Source: a virus
Virus record (IMG/VR): IMGVR_UViG_3300013372_002181
Span: 1-41,402 of that record
Length of the DNA: 41,402 nucleotides
Reading direction: 5' to 3' (one strand)
The notes under the pieces were generated by a model that was not told where the DNA came from, searched no databases, and saw only the letters and a program-made list of their open reading frames with translations. Made by a program: the position numbers and the translations under genes. Of the stretch, positions 7,714 to 15,543 are shown in pieces. Positions within the stretch are counted from its first letter, which is position 1, and the number at the start of each line of letters is the position of its first letter.

Positions 7714-8593
7714 TTCGTTGCCATTGGTTTTTAATTTTCCAAACTACAAAATACCAAGTTGGGAGTTAAAATACGATCTCATATGGTATCTTGATCCTGA
7801 CTTTGCTACACCTGCAGGCACTAAAATTTGGGTCTGGCGAGTCAAATCAACCGAGCAGTATGCAGGCGATAAAGACATGGGACGTATCACGCCTAATCTC
7901 TCTAAACAATTGGATATAGTTTTTCTAAGCTATAACGAAGACAATGCCGAAGACAATTGGCGCCGGCTCCTAGATTTTCAACCCACAGCTAAAAGAGTTG
8001 ATGGTGTTGATGGATTGCTAGCAGCGCACAAACAAGCAGCAAGAATAGCCACAACAGACATGTTCTATGTAGTTGATGCCGATGCATACATATTAGACGA
8101 TTTTAAATTTAACTATATACCTAGTATATTTGATAGAGATTGTGTGTTTGTGTTCCATTCACAAAATCCTATCAATAGGTTAAGCTATGGGCACGGTGGA
8201 GTTAAAATATTTCCCAAAGAAACATTATTAACTGCCCATACAGATAAGCCAGATGTGACTACCTCCATTGCAAATAAATTTAAAGTTATTGAGGAAATTA
8301 GTAATATTGGTCTATTTAATACCAACCCATTTAATACCTGGCGTACTGCATTTAGAGAGTGTGCAAAACTAGCAGCAGACAATATTGATAATAATAATTA
8401 CAAAGACAATCAATTGAGATTGCATATCTGGAAAACTACCGGACATAGTAAGTTACATGGGGATAATGCAATAGCAGGTGCCATAGACGGAGAGATATTT
8501 GGTATTGCAAATAAAGACAACCATGAACGGCTTGGATTAATAAACGACCATGTGTGGTTAAAGAAAGTGTTTGATGTCCGTAATAAACAATGA
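7694..8593 (+). CDS. GT-A-like glycosyltransferase, copy 1
   Basis: This 299-residue protein starts at the ATG at 7694, inside the epimerase gene. From residue about 73 it shows a nucleotide-sugar transferase-like pattern: DIVFLSYNE, then AKRVDGVDG and AHKQAA, then a DAD at 128-130 in the DxD metal/nucleotide position, then YGHGGVKIFP (165-174). The same order of motifs occurs in the minus-strand gene at 11137-12042, so the two are paralogues. The first 70 residues, with YKIPSWELKYDLIWYLDP, are an added domain not found in the other copy. The family resembles uncharacterised phage glycosyltransferase-like proteins. Donor and acceptor are unknown, and catalysis is inferred from the DxD and fold-like pattern. 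Confidence 0.7.
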   Translation: MQIEFNDSLPLVFNFPNYKIPSWELKYDLIWYLDPDFATPAGTKIWVWRVKSTEQYAGDKDMGRITPNLSKQLDIVFLSYNEDNAEDNWRRLLDFQPTAKRVDGVDGLLAAHKQAARIATTDMFYVVDADAYILDDFKFNYIPSIFDRDCVFVFHSQNPINRLSYGHGGVKIFPKETLLTAHTDKPDVTTSIANKFKVIEEISNIGLFNTNPFNTWRTAFRECAKLAADNIDNNNYKDNQLRLHIWKTTGHSKLHGDNAIAGAIDGEIFGIANKDNHERLGLINDHVWLKKVFDVRNKQ

Positions 8594-9122
8594 TGCATTT
8601 AGCAGTGGGCAAATTGGCAGTAAAATTTGGCTTTGCGAAGAACTAGAACAGCTGGGATGGGAGTCAAATTGTACCTATGTTTATGGTGGCTGGTACGGAA
8701 TGGTAGGATTCTTGCTATTGAGTAGAGCAAAATTCAAGGTCAATAGCATACGCAGCATAGATATAGATCCCACATGCGAGCGCATGGCCGACATGTTCAA
8801 TGAGTACTGGGTATGGCAAAACTGGCAGTTTAAGGCCATCACAGCAGATTGCAATAATTTCAAAGCACCAGACATGGATCTAGTGATCAATACCAGTACC
8901 GAGCATTTCAAAAGTCAAGTCTGGTGGAATAATATACCTCGGGGCACCAGGGTTGTACTACAAGGCAACAATATGCCACATGATGATCACTTCACCCATT
9001 CTCATAGCGCAATTGATTTTGCCAGCAACTATGAGTTTGCCAAGATAGACTTCATAGGATCTAAAGACTTTGTCTATCCTGATTGGTCATTTACTAGATT
9101 TATGGTGATTGGTACTAAGTAA
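8574..9122 (+). CDS. Class I SAM-dependent methyltransferase-like protein
   Basis: This 182-residue protein has a Rossmann-like methyltransferase layout. The glycine motif is YVYGGWYG (35-42), an acidic strand end is IDIDP (62-66), ADCNNF follows at about 91-96, and a motif IV-like strand with VINTSTEHF is at about 104-112. Length fits a minimal class I methyltransferase. I chose the ATG at 8574 over a TTG one codon earlier; it overlaps the glycosyltransferase gene by 20 bases. It is the last plus-strand gene of the run and ends exactly where the opposing gene ends. The substrate is unknown. Given the neighbours, a sugar, glycan or protein side chain is more likely than DNA. No DNA-methyltransferase NPPY/DPPY motif is visible. 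Confidence 0.75.
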   Translation: MSVINNDAFSSGQIGSKIWLCEELEQLGWESNCTYVYGGWYGMVGFLLLSRAKFKVNSIRSIDIDPTCERMADMFNEYWVWQNWQFKAITADCNNFKAPDMDLVINTSTEHFKSQVWWNNIPRGTRVVLQGNNMPHDDHFTHSHSAIDFASNYEFAKIDFIGSKDFVYPDWSFTRFMVIGTK

Positions 9123-10193
9123 TTATCTACTGTTAAACTTGCCGACCTGCACCAATTCATGCTCGGTATAGCCTTTATGTAACTGACTGCCATCATCTAT
9201 ATCTCGCAGTGGTACCATGTCAAACATCAATTGTTGTTTTAATTCTTTGCTGAGATTATTGTAATCAACAGCGGCTTTTAGACTTTCAACAAAGTCAATA
9301 CTTTTTTGTATCTCGTTAGGCTTGGTCATTAATTTGACAATGTATGTATTGAGTTTCTTAGCGCCAGCTTTCATTACACCAACTATGCTCTGGTAATTCT
9401 TAGCAAATAAGTCAGGTTTCATAAATTCAAAGTGAGCACTGAATATCAAGGTATTATAGTTATCGGCATTTTTGCGCCAATAGCCGGGACCTTGACTTCC
9501 GTTACTTACCAGCATAACCCACTGCCCTTTGCTAGCCAAATAATCCACAAACGGTTCAAAGTCAGGATTTAGTGTGGGCTCGCCGCCGCCAAAATACCAA
9601 CGTATTTGATTGCCATTGCTCCAGTTATCTATTACATAGTTGGCAGTATTTTTAAACACGCTCAATGGTTTGTGTGCGTCTGTTTTATTGTGTACTCCTG
9701 GCCAGCAATAGCTGCAACTGTAATTACAAAATCTTCCAATATCCCAAAGTATTTGTTTAGGCAGTGGGTGGTGGCTGCGCACTGCTGATATTGTATTTAC
9801 AGACTCAATTGGTATACTGACCTTGTGATACTGCTGCTGTATAAACGCCGGTACGGCAGGATCGTCACCGCGGAACTTGGTTATAACAATATCAGACCCG
9901 CAACCGCAATTTTTATGAATGCAGGAGATGCCTGTTGTTGGCAGTGTAAAATTGTTGCCAATCTTTCCCAGGTATCCCCATTCTTTTGCTACATAGCCCA
10001 GCTGCCTGGCTTGAAATAATGTCATGGCGCTGGCACAGTTTGCAACCCAAACTTCACCATCAAAGTCTATATACAGGTTCTGTACACCAGCATCGCAATG
10101 CCAACCTTTAAATTGATTCAGCTTTGATGCTACCAAGTCTTCGATGCTGGCATCTGCTTTGCCGTTATCAGCCAGAACTATCAACTGTTTCAT
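9123..10193 (-). CDS. Radical SAM protein with N-terminal five-cysteine auxiliary domain
   Basis: This 356-residue protein has a radical SAM core with the CxxxCxxC cluster ligands C156, C160 and C163 (CNYSCSYC) and GGGEPT at 202-207. Unusually, a cysteine-rich auxiliary domain precedes the core: C33, C53, C91, C96 and C98, in a context of WHCDAGVQNLYIDFDGEVW. That domain matches, cysteine for cysteine, the C-terminal domain of the neighbouring radical SAM protein, so the domain order is swapped. Such cysteine sets (SPASM or twitch-like) usually bind extra Fe-S clusters in enzymes that modify peptides or other large substrates. It overlaps the neighbour by four bases (ATGA). The reaction and substrate are unknown. 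Confidence 0.88.
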   Translation of the reverse strand: MKQLIVLADNGKADASIEDLVASKLNQFKGWHCDAGVQNLYIDFDGEVWVANCASAMTLFQARQLGYVAKEWGYLGKIGNNFTLPTTGISCIHKNCGCGSDIVITKFRGDDPAVPAFIQQQYHKVSIPIESVNTISAVRSHHPLPKQILWDIGRFCNYSCSYCWPGVHNKTDAHKPLSVFKNTANYVIDNWSNGNQIRWYFGGGEPTLNPDFEPFVDYLASKGQWVMLVSNGSQGPGYWRKNADNYNTLIFSAHFEFMKPDLFAKNYQSIVGVMKAGAKKLNTYIVKLMTKPNEIQKSIDFVESLKAAVDYNNLSKELKQQLMFDMVPLRDIDDGSQLHKGYTEHELVQVGKFNSR

Positions 10194-11140
10194 ACTCGTT
10201 CCTTGGTGCTCATGATGTCATAGTTGCAATGACACATGATTTTATTACATCTAACTGGTACTGTGGGTAGGCGTAAATTTTCATCCCATATGTAGCCAAT
10301 CCTGTTTCCAACTTTACACCAGCCGCGATGTATGCTGCCATCCATGTCAACAATCAGCTGTTCAACACCAGCATAGCAATCCCACCCAAACCAGTTATTA
10401 GTACTGTTGGCAATAAACGAATGCGCAGACAACACCTTGCTAACTTCTCCTACTGTACGCATACTGCCACGATAAACTTTTTGTCGTTTGGTGTGTTTTA
10501 TTTTGCTGCCTAATAGAGCGTATTGCCGGTCAAAAATACTTTTTTGTTCAGCTGTATAATCGTACAGCTGGTCTCCAAAATCGTGTATCAAGGGTTGCAG
10601 TGCTAGACTAATATTAGATAGTGCTGTAGCCCGTTCTGCCAGTGCGTAGCAGTCGTCAAACTTATCTGGACTCATCATGACATTAACATGAACTTTAACA
10701 ATATCGTGTAGTATACCCGCCACTGCTAAAAAGTGGTCCGCGTTTGCCTCTTCAGGGTGGAAACTCAGGCATACATGGTCGAAAAAGTGCTTGTTTTCCT
10801 CCCACCAACGCAGGGTTCTACTGCCGTTGCTAATCATGCCTACTTTAACATCATGTTCGCGACAAAACTCGCATAGCGGTATAAAATGCTTGTACATGGT
10901 AACTTCGCCGCCAGTAAACTCAAAATATAATTTCTTACTTGGGTGTTGTTCTTTTACTTTGAGTATAAACCGTTTGATATCATCAAACTCGGGCCAGCGT
11001 TTACTACCGTCGTGTAGTATAGCAGGACAATAGCTGCAACTGAAATTGCAGGTGTTGCCCAAACACCAGTTGACCACAAACCACTCTGTGTTAGTGGGAT
11101 CTGCATGTTCTAGTCTTGCGTACTCTTGTTTGGTTGTCAT
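10190..11140 (-). CDS. Radical SAM protein with C-terminal five-cysteine auxiliary domain
   Basis: This 316-residue protein has radical SAM cluster ligands C31, C35 and C38 (CNFSCSYC), then FTGGEV near 75-80 and ISNGS near 103-107, the usual TIM-barrel landmarks. The C-terminal domain carries C255, C275, C298, C303 and C305 in the context WDCYAGVEQLIVDMDGSIH. It resembles SPASM/twitch auxiliary Fe-S domains found in peptide-modifying radical SAM enzymes and matches the N-terminal domain of the next gene. It overlaps both neighbours by four bases. The neighbours are glycosyltransferase-like genes, which suggests modification of a glycan-bearing or fibre substrate. The true substrate cannot be told. 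Conventional core-then-auxiliary order. Confidence 0.88.
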   Translation of the reverse strand: MTTKQEYARLEHADPTNTEWFVVNWCLGNTCNFSCSYCPAILHDGSKRWPEFDDIKRFILKVKEQHPSKKLYFEFTGGEVTMYKHFIPLCEFCREHDVKVGMISNGSRTLRWWEENKHFFDHVCLSFHPEEANADHFLAVAGILHDIVKVHVNVMMSPDKFDDCYALAERATALSNISLALQPLIHDFGDQLYDYTAEQKSIFDRQYALLGSKIKHTKRQKVYRGSMRTVGEVSKVLSAHSFIANSTNNWFGWDCYAGVEQLIVDMDGSIHRGWCKVGNRIGYIWDENLRLPTVPVRCNKIMCHCNYDIMSTKERV

Positions 11141-12042
11141 GATGACATTATATCCTTGTTTCTATGTAATCTCTTATAAAATTTCTTAAAGAATGCACTC
11201 TGCTCCGGACCCATTTCTAACACATGTAGTCCCAACCGGTCTTTAATTTCTTTTGAAATTTTTCTATAGTGATCTTGTTGACTTTGAAACGACATAACGT
11301 TAATGGAGTTAAACATATTTTCTAATTTAGCAAAATCCTGTACATCAGTATAATTCCAGTCTGGCTCCAGCATGACCTTATATGTGCCCAATCTAGCACC
11401 ATATATGGCCCAACGCCCATTCTCTACATCCCCACCAATACTGTGCCATATGTTCAAGTATTCTAAATTCTGATGATTCTGCATTTCTAAAAATTCATGT
11501 ATTGAGACACGACGACCTCGATCTAGACACATCTTCACTCCCTCACGGAAGCCAGCACGCCAAGCCTGTAGTCCACTGTGATTTGGATATGTAATCGAAT
11601 AACAATTCCACAAGGGCAAGTATCTGTGATCAAAACAGAATTCAACTTGTGTTTCTGGCCTACCATCGGTATTTTCATGAGTACGCATGTTATTAATAAA
11701 GTCTTTTGTCCAGCAACTTATACCCCCATTACCATATACTAATCCATTTATATTATTTCTAGCACGCCAGCGCAATACTGAATCCATATTGTTGTTATTA
11801 AATGACAGTACCTGGTCAAAAAATGTAGATTCTGGTAAGTTATCGCCATCAATTAGTATAAATCTGTCAGTGTCACTGGCAGCAGCCGCTGCCTTGTGCG
11901 CAGCATCACTTCCTTTTACTCCGTCAACCCGTTTAGCCCAGGGTATTATTTTCATGATTGTTGACCAGAATTCTTCACGCCTAGGTTCGTTATAGGTAAG
12001 AAATATACAACTTAAATCTTTTATGTTTACACTTATGTGCAT
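11137..12042 (-). CDS. GT-A-like glycosyltransferase, copy 2
   Basis: This 301-residue protein is a paralogue of the plus-strand gene at 7694-8593. It shares CIFLTYNEP (12-20), AKRVDGVKG (36-44), AHKAA, then DGD at 65-67 in the DxD position, YGNGGISCW (103-111) and a later WRAGFREG. It lacks the other copy's first 70 residues. I chose the ATG at 12042, which has a GTGGGGG stretch upstream; a GTG at 12054 would add four residues. It overlaps the upstream small gene by ten bases and the radical SAM gene by four, so it is probably translated with them. The function is inferred from the GT-A-like pattern; donor and acceptor are unknown. Confidence 0.7.
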   Translation of the reverse strand: MHISVNIKDLSCIFLTYNEPRREEFWSTIMKIIPWAKRVDGVKGSDAAHKAAAAASDTDRFILIDGDNLPESTFFDQVLSFNNNNMDSVLRWRARNNINGLVYGNGGISCWTKDFINNMRTHENTDGRPETQVEFCFDHRYLPLWNCYSITYPNHSGLQAWRAGFREGVKMCLDRGRRVSIHEFLEMQNHQNLEYLNIWHSIGGDVENGRWAIYGARLGTYKVMLEPDWNYTDVQDFAKLENMFNSINVMSFQSQQDHYRKISKEIKDRLGLHVLEMGPEQSAFFKKFYKRLHRNKDIMSS

Positions 12043-12392
12043 CGATACCCCCACTGTTCAGTTTTTCCGTTATACTTTGAATCTACTATAAATATCATAT
12101 TATTTTTTATTGTTAAAAATCTACCACCATCATCAAGTACTAGATTTTTATAACCGTTCCCTGACATTTCTGCACGTTCTATGTTGTTGTCAACTATTTT
12201 ATAATTTGAGCATATATCTATACTGTTGTACAACTCAATAGTGACAACTATATAGTTATCATCTGAAGGTATTACTGCCGTGGTTTTATGGGTACAATTT
12301 TTTGTTAATGGATCATAATAAACCCGTAGTTCTACTGGTCTAGGTTTTATTATGACCTCGGGTCTTAAATTAGTTTGAAAGTAATTTTTCAT
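12033..12392 (-). CDS. Hypothetical protein within the modification cassette
   Basis: This 119-residue protein starts at the ATG at 12392, 23 bases inside the preceding glycosyltransferase-like gene, and overlaps the following one by ten bases. The sequence is beta-rich (VELRVYYDP, NYIVVTIELYNSI, RFLTIKNNMIFIVD) with a charged middle, suggesting a small all-beta domain. No signal peptide, membrane segment or catalytic motif is visible, and the family is not recognised. The overlaps on both sides suggest its dosage is tied to the enzymes around it. Confidence 0.7.
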   Translation of the reverse strand: MKNYFQTNLRPEVIIKPRPVELRVYYDPLTKNCTHKTTAVIPSDDNYIVVTIELYNSIDICSNYKIVDNNIERAEMSGNGYKNLVLDDGGRFLTIKNNMIFIVDSKYNGKTEQWGYRCT

Positions 12393-13212
12393 AATGATCG
12401 ATTAGTTCAGGAGTTACAAAATTTTTCTGATGGTAGTGGAACGGTAATTGCTGCCGTGCAAAACCCACTGTTAGTGTAGACTTATCAAATTGGTGATAGA
12501 CTGCTGTGCGCCAGTCCCTATTGGGTTCCCAACCATTTATAGCACCTTTCATGTGTACAAATCTAGGCACTGATCCATTTGGGTTATATAATCCATTGTC
12601 TCCGCATAACTTGGCGGCTATGGCAAAAACTAAATCAGTATTGGGGCCTTGTTGACCAATTCCTGTTAATATTTCTTTACTAAACAACGACCAATTGGCA
12701 TAAACTAACCTTGCGTAGTCAAACAATCGAGCAGCTGGTTGTCCTTGCTTAAAATAATAAAATCCAGTATAAACATTTAACAAACCGTTTTGATCAAATA
12801 TTTTACGATATGATCGGTTATTAGAAACTGTGCCGCGATAATCTACTACATTGGTAGTAAAGCAGACATCTCGTTGTGACATTATATCCCACCAGTGATC
12901 AATTGAATTTGTAAATAACATATCTGCTTCTATTTTTACAGTTTCTGTGTACGGAGATGCTGCTAGTGCTTTCCATTCGTTTTTTAATTTCCAGCTATCC
13001 ATGGCAGCGTCGTCTTCCCCAGGTATGTCAATAACATGATCAAATACTTTTAAATGTTTTTTTGTAATAAAACTACGAGTGTGCTCATCAACAACCACTG
13101 CATAGTTATTGATTTTTTGAGTAGCTTTTATACTCATGGCCTGTGCATAAGCCATGGTTAAATAATCAGTCTTATTATTATTTTGAACAAATGTTAGATA
13201 TCCACGTGTCAT
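12370..13212 (-). CDS. GT8-like glycosyltransferase-like protein
   Basis: This 280-residue protein shows a GT-A pattern. An N-terminal strand (GYLTFVQNN) with DYLTMAYAQAMSIK matches the donor-binding start of GT8-type enzymes. IEADMLF at about 94-100 supplies an acidic DxD-like site (E95, D97), GFYYFKQG follows near 150, and NTDLVFAIAAKL is near 195. A His-rich stretch (FVHMKGAINGW) near 225 fits the metal-binding end of GT8 enzymes. The adjacent gene at 13209-14057 has the same opening layout, so the two are probably related duplicates. It overlaps that gene by four bases. Activity, donor and acceptor are inferred or unknown. The DxD appears as EAD, which may still bind metal but is less usual. 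Confidence 0.68.
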   Translation of the reverse strand: MTRGYLTFVQNNNKTDYLTMAYAQAMSIKATQKINNYAVVVDEHTRSFITKKHLKVFDHVIDIPGEDDAAMDSWKLKNEWKALAASPYTETVKIEADMLFTNSIDHWWDIMSQRDVCFTTNVVDYRGTVSNNRSYRKIFDQNGLLNVYTGFYYFKQGQPAARLFDYARLVYANWSLFSKEILTGIGQQGPNTDLVFAIAAKLCGDNGLYNPNGSVPRFVHMKGAINGWEPNRDWRTAVYHQFDKSTLTVGFARQQLPFHYHQKNFVTPELIDHYEKLLSN

Positions 13213-14057
13213 AGTGCAAGCTCTGTTAGTTGTGTTATTATATCAAGGTCAGTTATAGTTAGTTTATTCATTATATGTATGTTAGTATCTTTTAACACGG
13301 TAAATGATTTACCAGCTGGCAATGTTTCTGTGCCTTTACGATTCCATGTAAAAACTATCTCTCCTGTTGATTTTACTTCTGCTATATCAACCCCGGTATT
13401 AGCAGTAAGCAGTGGTCCATGAATTGATTTGAAGTTTTTATTATTATACCCGGTTAGTGCCTGCAATGCTATGCTTAGTGCATAATCATTTCTATAGAGT
13501 TGTGGTATAAAATTATAGGCGCCAGCGTAGTAAAGGTAATTTTCTTTTATGCCTTGCATGAATTCAAAAACACCTTGGGCTAATTTGTTTTTAGTAAAAT
13601 ACACCACAGTGGCCCATTGCATGGGAATTCCCGGGCGGCCAACCTGTGCTCCTCGTTGTAAACTTCTACTGCCAGTTATGTCAATGACATAATTGTAGCA
13701 CATGATATCGTGATTGGTATCAAACAAGTATTTTAGACCTGAATCAAAAATCAAGTAGTCTGCATCAATTAACAGAGTTTGATCATATGGACTAAGATCG
13801 TACACGCTGGGGCGATTTTGATTATGCCAGACTACTCGTTTGGACCCAGATCCAAACTTAAATACTCGCTCATACTCTTTATCAACAAGATCCTGTATTA
13901 CAATTTGATCAAATACACCAGCTTCTACATCTGTTGAATTTGTTATTAATGTAACCGGAATATCTAGATGTTTTTGGACCAATTTAGCAGCCAAGGTCGC
14001 CATTGACACATAATCTATAGTGCTGTTATAGGCAAATATAACCACACCCTTAGACAT
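13209..14057 (-). CDS. GT-A-like glycosyltransferase-like protein
   Basis: This 282-residue protein starts at the ATG at 14057; a TTG five codons earlier is the alternative. It opens with GVVIFAYNSTIDYVSMATLAAKL, parallel to the first residues of the following gene. LLIDADYLIFD places a DAD at 98-100, the usual DxD metal/nucleotide site, after a basic region (GSKRVVWHNQNRPSVYDLSPYD). PMQWATVVYFTKN near 160-172 resembles the acceptor side of GT-A enzymes. It overlaps the upstream small gene by eight bases and the downstream gene by four. It probably moves a sugar from a nucleotide donor; the donor and target are unknown. Confidence 0.68.
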   Translation of the reverse strand: MSKGVVIFAYNSTIDYVSMATLAAKLVQKHLDIPVTLITNSTDVEAGVFDQIVIQDLVDKEYERVFKFGSGSKRVVWHNQNRPSVYDLSPYDQTLLIDADYLIFDSGLKYLFDTNHDIMCYNYVIDITGSRSLQRGAQVGRPGIPMQWATVVYFTKNKLAQGVFEFMQGIKENYLYYAGAYNFIPQLYRNDYALSIALQALTGYNNKNFKSIHGPLLTANTGVDIAEVKSTGEIVFTWNRKGTETLPAGKSFTVLKDTNIHIMNKLTITDLDIITQLTELAL

Positions 14058-14370
14058 TGGTATCTTTATCAATTGAGTTTGTTCGTTGAACTTCTGTAGC
14101 CCAGTGCACCGATGCCATACGATAGGCAGCTTTGGCCTCAGCTAGTAAGGCATTCCTATCTGCTAGGATTGGGGTATTGTAGATATCTTCTACGTGAATT
14201 TCGGCGTCATGCCAACTATTCAAAAATGCAATCAATTCAGGACGTGCAATAAATGTGCCTCCCCTGTGTGTGATTGTTAATTTAGCATCGTAGGTTTCTT
14301 TGAGGCTGGTCAAGAAAGCAGATTTTGCAAATTGGGCGTCGGCAAGATCTTTGAGTTTATTACTGTCCAT
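14050..14370 (-). CDS. Small hypothetical protein
   Basis: This 106-residue protein starts at the ATG at 14370 with AGGA eleven bases upstream. It is charged and mostly helical, with one short beta-like stretch (KLTITHRGGTFIARPELIAFL) at about residues 30-50 and a C-terminal alanine-rich helix containing EAKAAYRMASVHWATEVQR. There is no membrane segment or catalytic motif. It is the first gene of the enzyme run, 36 bases downstream of the tyrosine-rich fibre gene on the same strand, so it is probably co-transcribed with the structural genes. The family is not recognised; proteins of this size and style occur in T4-like phages. Confidence 0.65.
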   Translation of the reverse strand: MDSNKLKDLADAQFAKSAFLTSLKETYDAKLTITHRGGTFIARPELIAFLNSWHDAEIHVEDIYNTPILADRNALLAEAKAAYRMASVHWATEVQRTNSIDKDTNV

Positions 14371-14406
14371 GTTGATTATATCCTAAACTGATTGTTTAGT
14401 ATTTAA

Positions 14407-15534
14407 TCAGATCATCGACACCAGTCCATTAAAATCGATGTAGTCCCACGTTGGGTCTTTGGTGTCAAGGAATTCGGTGCCTGGAATTAGCGGCACTAAA
14501 CTTAAACTAGTAGTACCATCAATCACGTCTGACGAATCTGGAGTAATTACTTCGCCATTAACAAGAGACACAGTAATAGTCAATACATTACCTAATCCGC
14601 CTAGCAAGCCAGTGGGTCCGGATGTTTTTACTAAAATTTTTATATAGTCTCGAGAGTCCTGGTAGTATCCGTAACCGTACTCGTAGCCGTACTCGTAATT
14701 GTAATTGTAATTGTAATTGTACGGATAACTATAATTATCGTACCCGTATCCGTATCCGTATTCTTTTGGACCATACTGTCTATAGTGTTCTAATTCTTGC
14801 GCCGGCGATCCGGCCCAATACCCGCCATTGGTATTATCTAAGATTGTGTAATTAGAACCCTTGATGCCAGCACCACCAATTTTACGAGTGTTTCTATAAT
14901 CAATTGATATAGTGCCCATATCACCAACCATGTTGTTCCAAAAACCATCACGTGCGCTAGTGCCACCGGTATGTCCCAAGGACAATCTTATTTTGCCGCC
15001 AGAGTTGAAAAAATATCTAGCAGAGTCGGCAGTTTCAAATGTTAGTGTCTGTGTAAACCGTAGGGTTCGTGCCCCAGTATGCCCCCAATAGCCAGTATAA
15101 CTAGTGACATGAGATTTTGTTGGTTGTCCAACTGCGTATACACCAGTAGAAAAAGGTGCCTGTGTAGTTGCGTATACATTGCCTACATTATTATAACCTT
15201 CAAGGGTATACGGTTCAAAGTGTTGATATGTCCTAATAGGAGTGCCAGCTACTACACTAACATACCCAGGATCATATATTGTGGGATCATACACGGAACC
15301 CTGATGTCCTATTATTTTTGACAGGATGTAATCAAGGTTGTTCCATTCCTGTGTACGCATAAGATCACCCACAGCCACTGGCGCTATATACGTATTGGAT
15401 TGTCCGTAGCCAAACCTACCGTAACCATCTCCCCATACCTGTCCGGCGTTTGCGCCACTGGGTTGCAGTCCGGGTGCGGTAACTAGTCTATCGTAATCGG
15501 CTGCTAACGCAATGCCGCCTGGTGCATACGCCAT
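14407..15534 (-). CDS. Virion fibre-like protein with tyrosine-rich repeat
   Basis: This 375-residue protein opens with MAYAPGGIALAADYDRL and is rich in Gly, Tyr, Thr and Asn. Residues about 165-235 resemble a beta-rich domain (TLTFETADSARYFFNSGG, GTISIDYRNTRKIGG). Residues 259-291 are an almost strict Tyr-X repeat (X = Gly, Asn, Glu, Asp, Ser, Pro). The C-terminal 80 residues look like a beta-sandwich (VLTITVSLVNGEVITPDSSD). AAGGA lies just before the ATG. It sits among other fibre-like genes, which supports a role as an adhesin or appendage part, but I know no family with this repeat in a phage. The repeat is probably extended or aggregation-prone. Confidence 0.72.
   Translation of the reverse strand: MAYAPGGIALAADYDRLVTAPGLQPSGANAGQVWGDGYGRFGYGQSNTYIAPVAVGDLMRTQEWNNLDYILSKIIGHQGSVYDPTIYDPGYVSVVAGTPIRTYQHFEPYTLEGYNNVGNVYATTQAPFSTGVYAVGQPTKSHVTSYTGYWGHTGARTLRFTQTLTFETADSARYFFNSGGKIRLSLGHTGGTSARDGFWNNMVGDMGTISIDYRNTRKIGGAGIKGSNYTILDNTNGGYWAGSPAQELEHYRQYGPKEYGYGYGYDNYSYPYNYNYNYNYEYGYEYGYGYYQDSRDYIKILVKTSGPTGLLGGLGNVLTITVSLVNGEVITPDSSDVIDGTTSLSLVPLIPGTEFLDTKDPTWDYIDFNGLVSMI
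14662..14760 (-). repeat. Hexanucleotide-based Tyr-X repeat
   Basis: The stretch encodes residues 259-291 of the fibre-like protein. It is built from six-base units whose minus-strand codons alternate TAC with GGA/GGC, AAT, GAG or similar; four successive plus-strand copies of gtaatt are visible near 14695-14718. A short unit in a coding region can gain or lose copies by replication slippage without a frameshift, changing repeat length. Confidence 0.8.
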
Positions 15535-15543
15535 GTATAGTCC

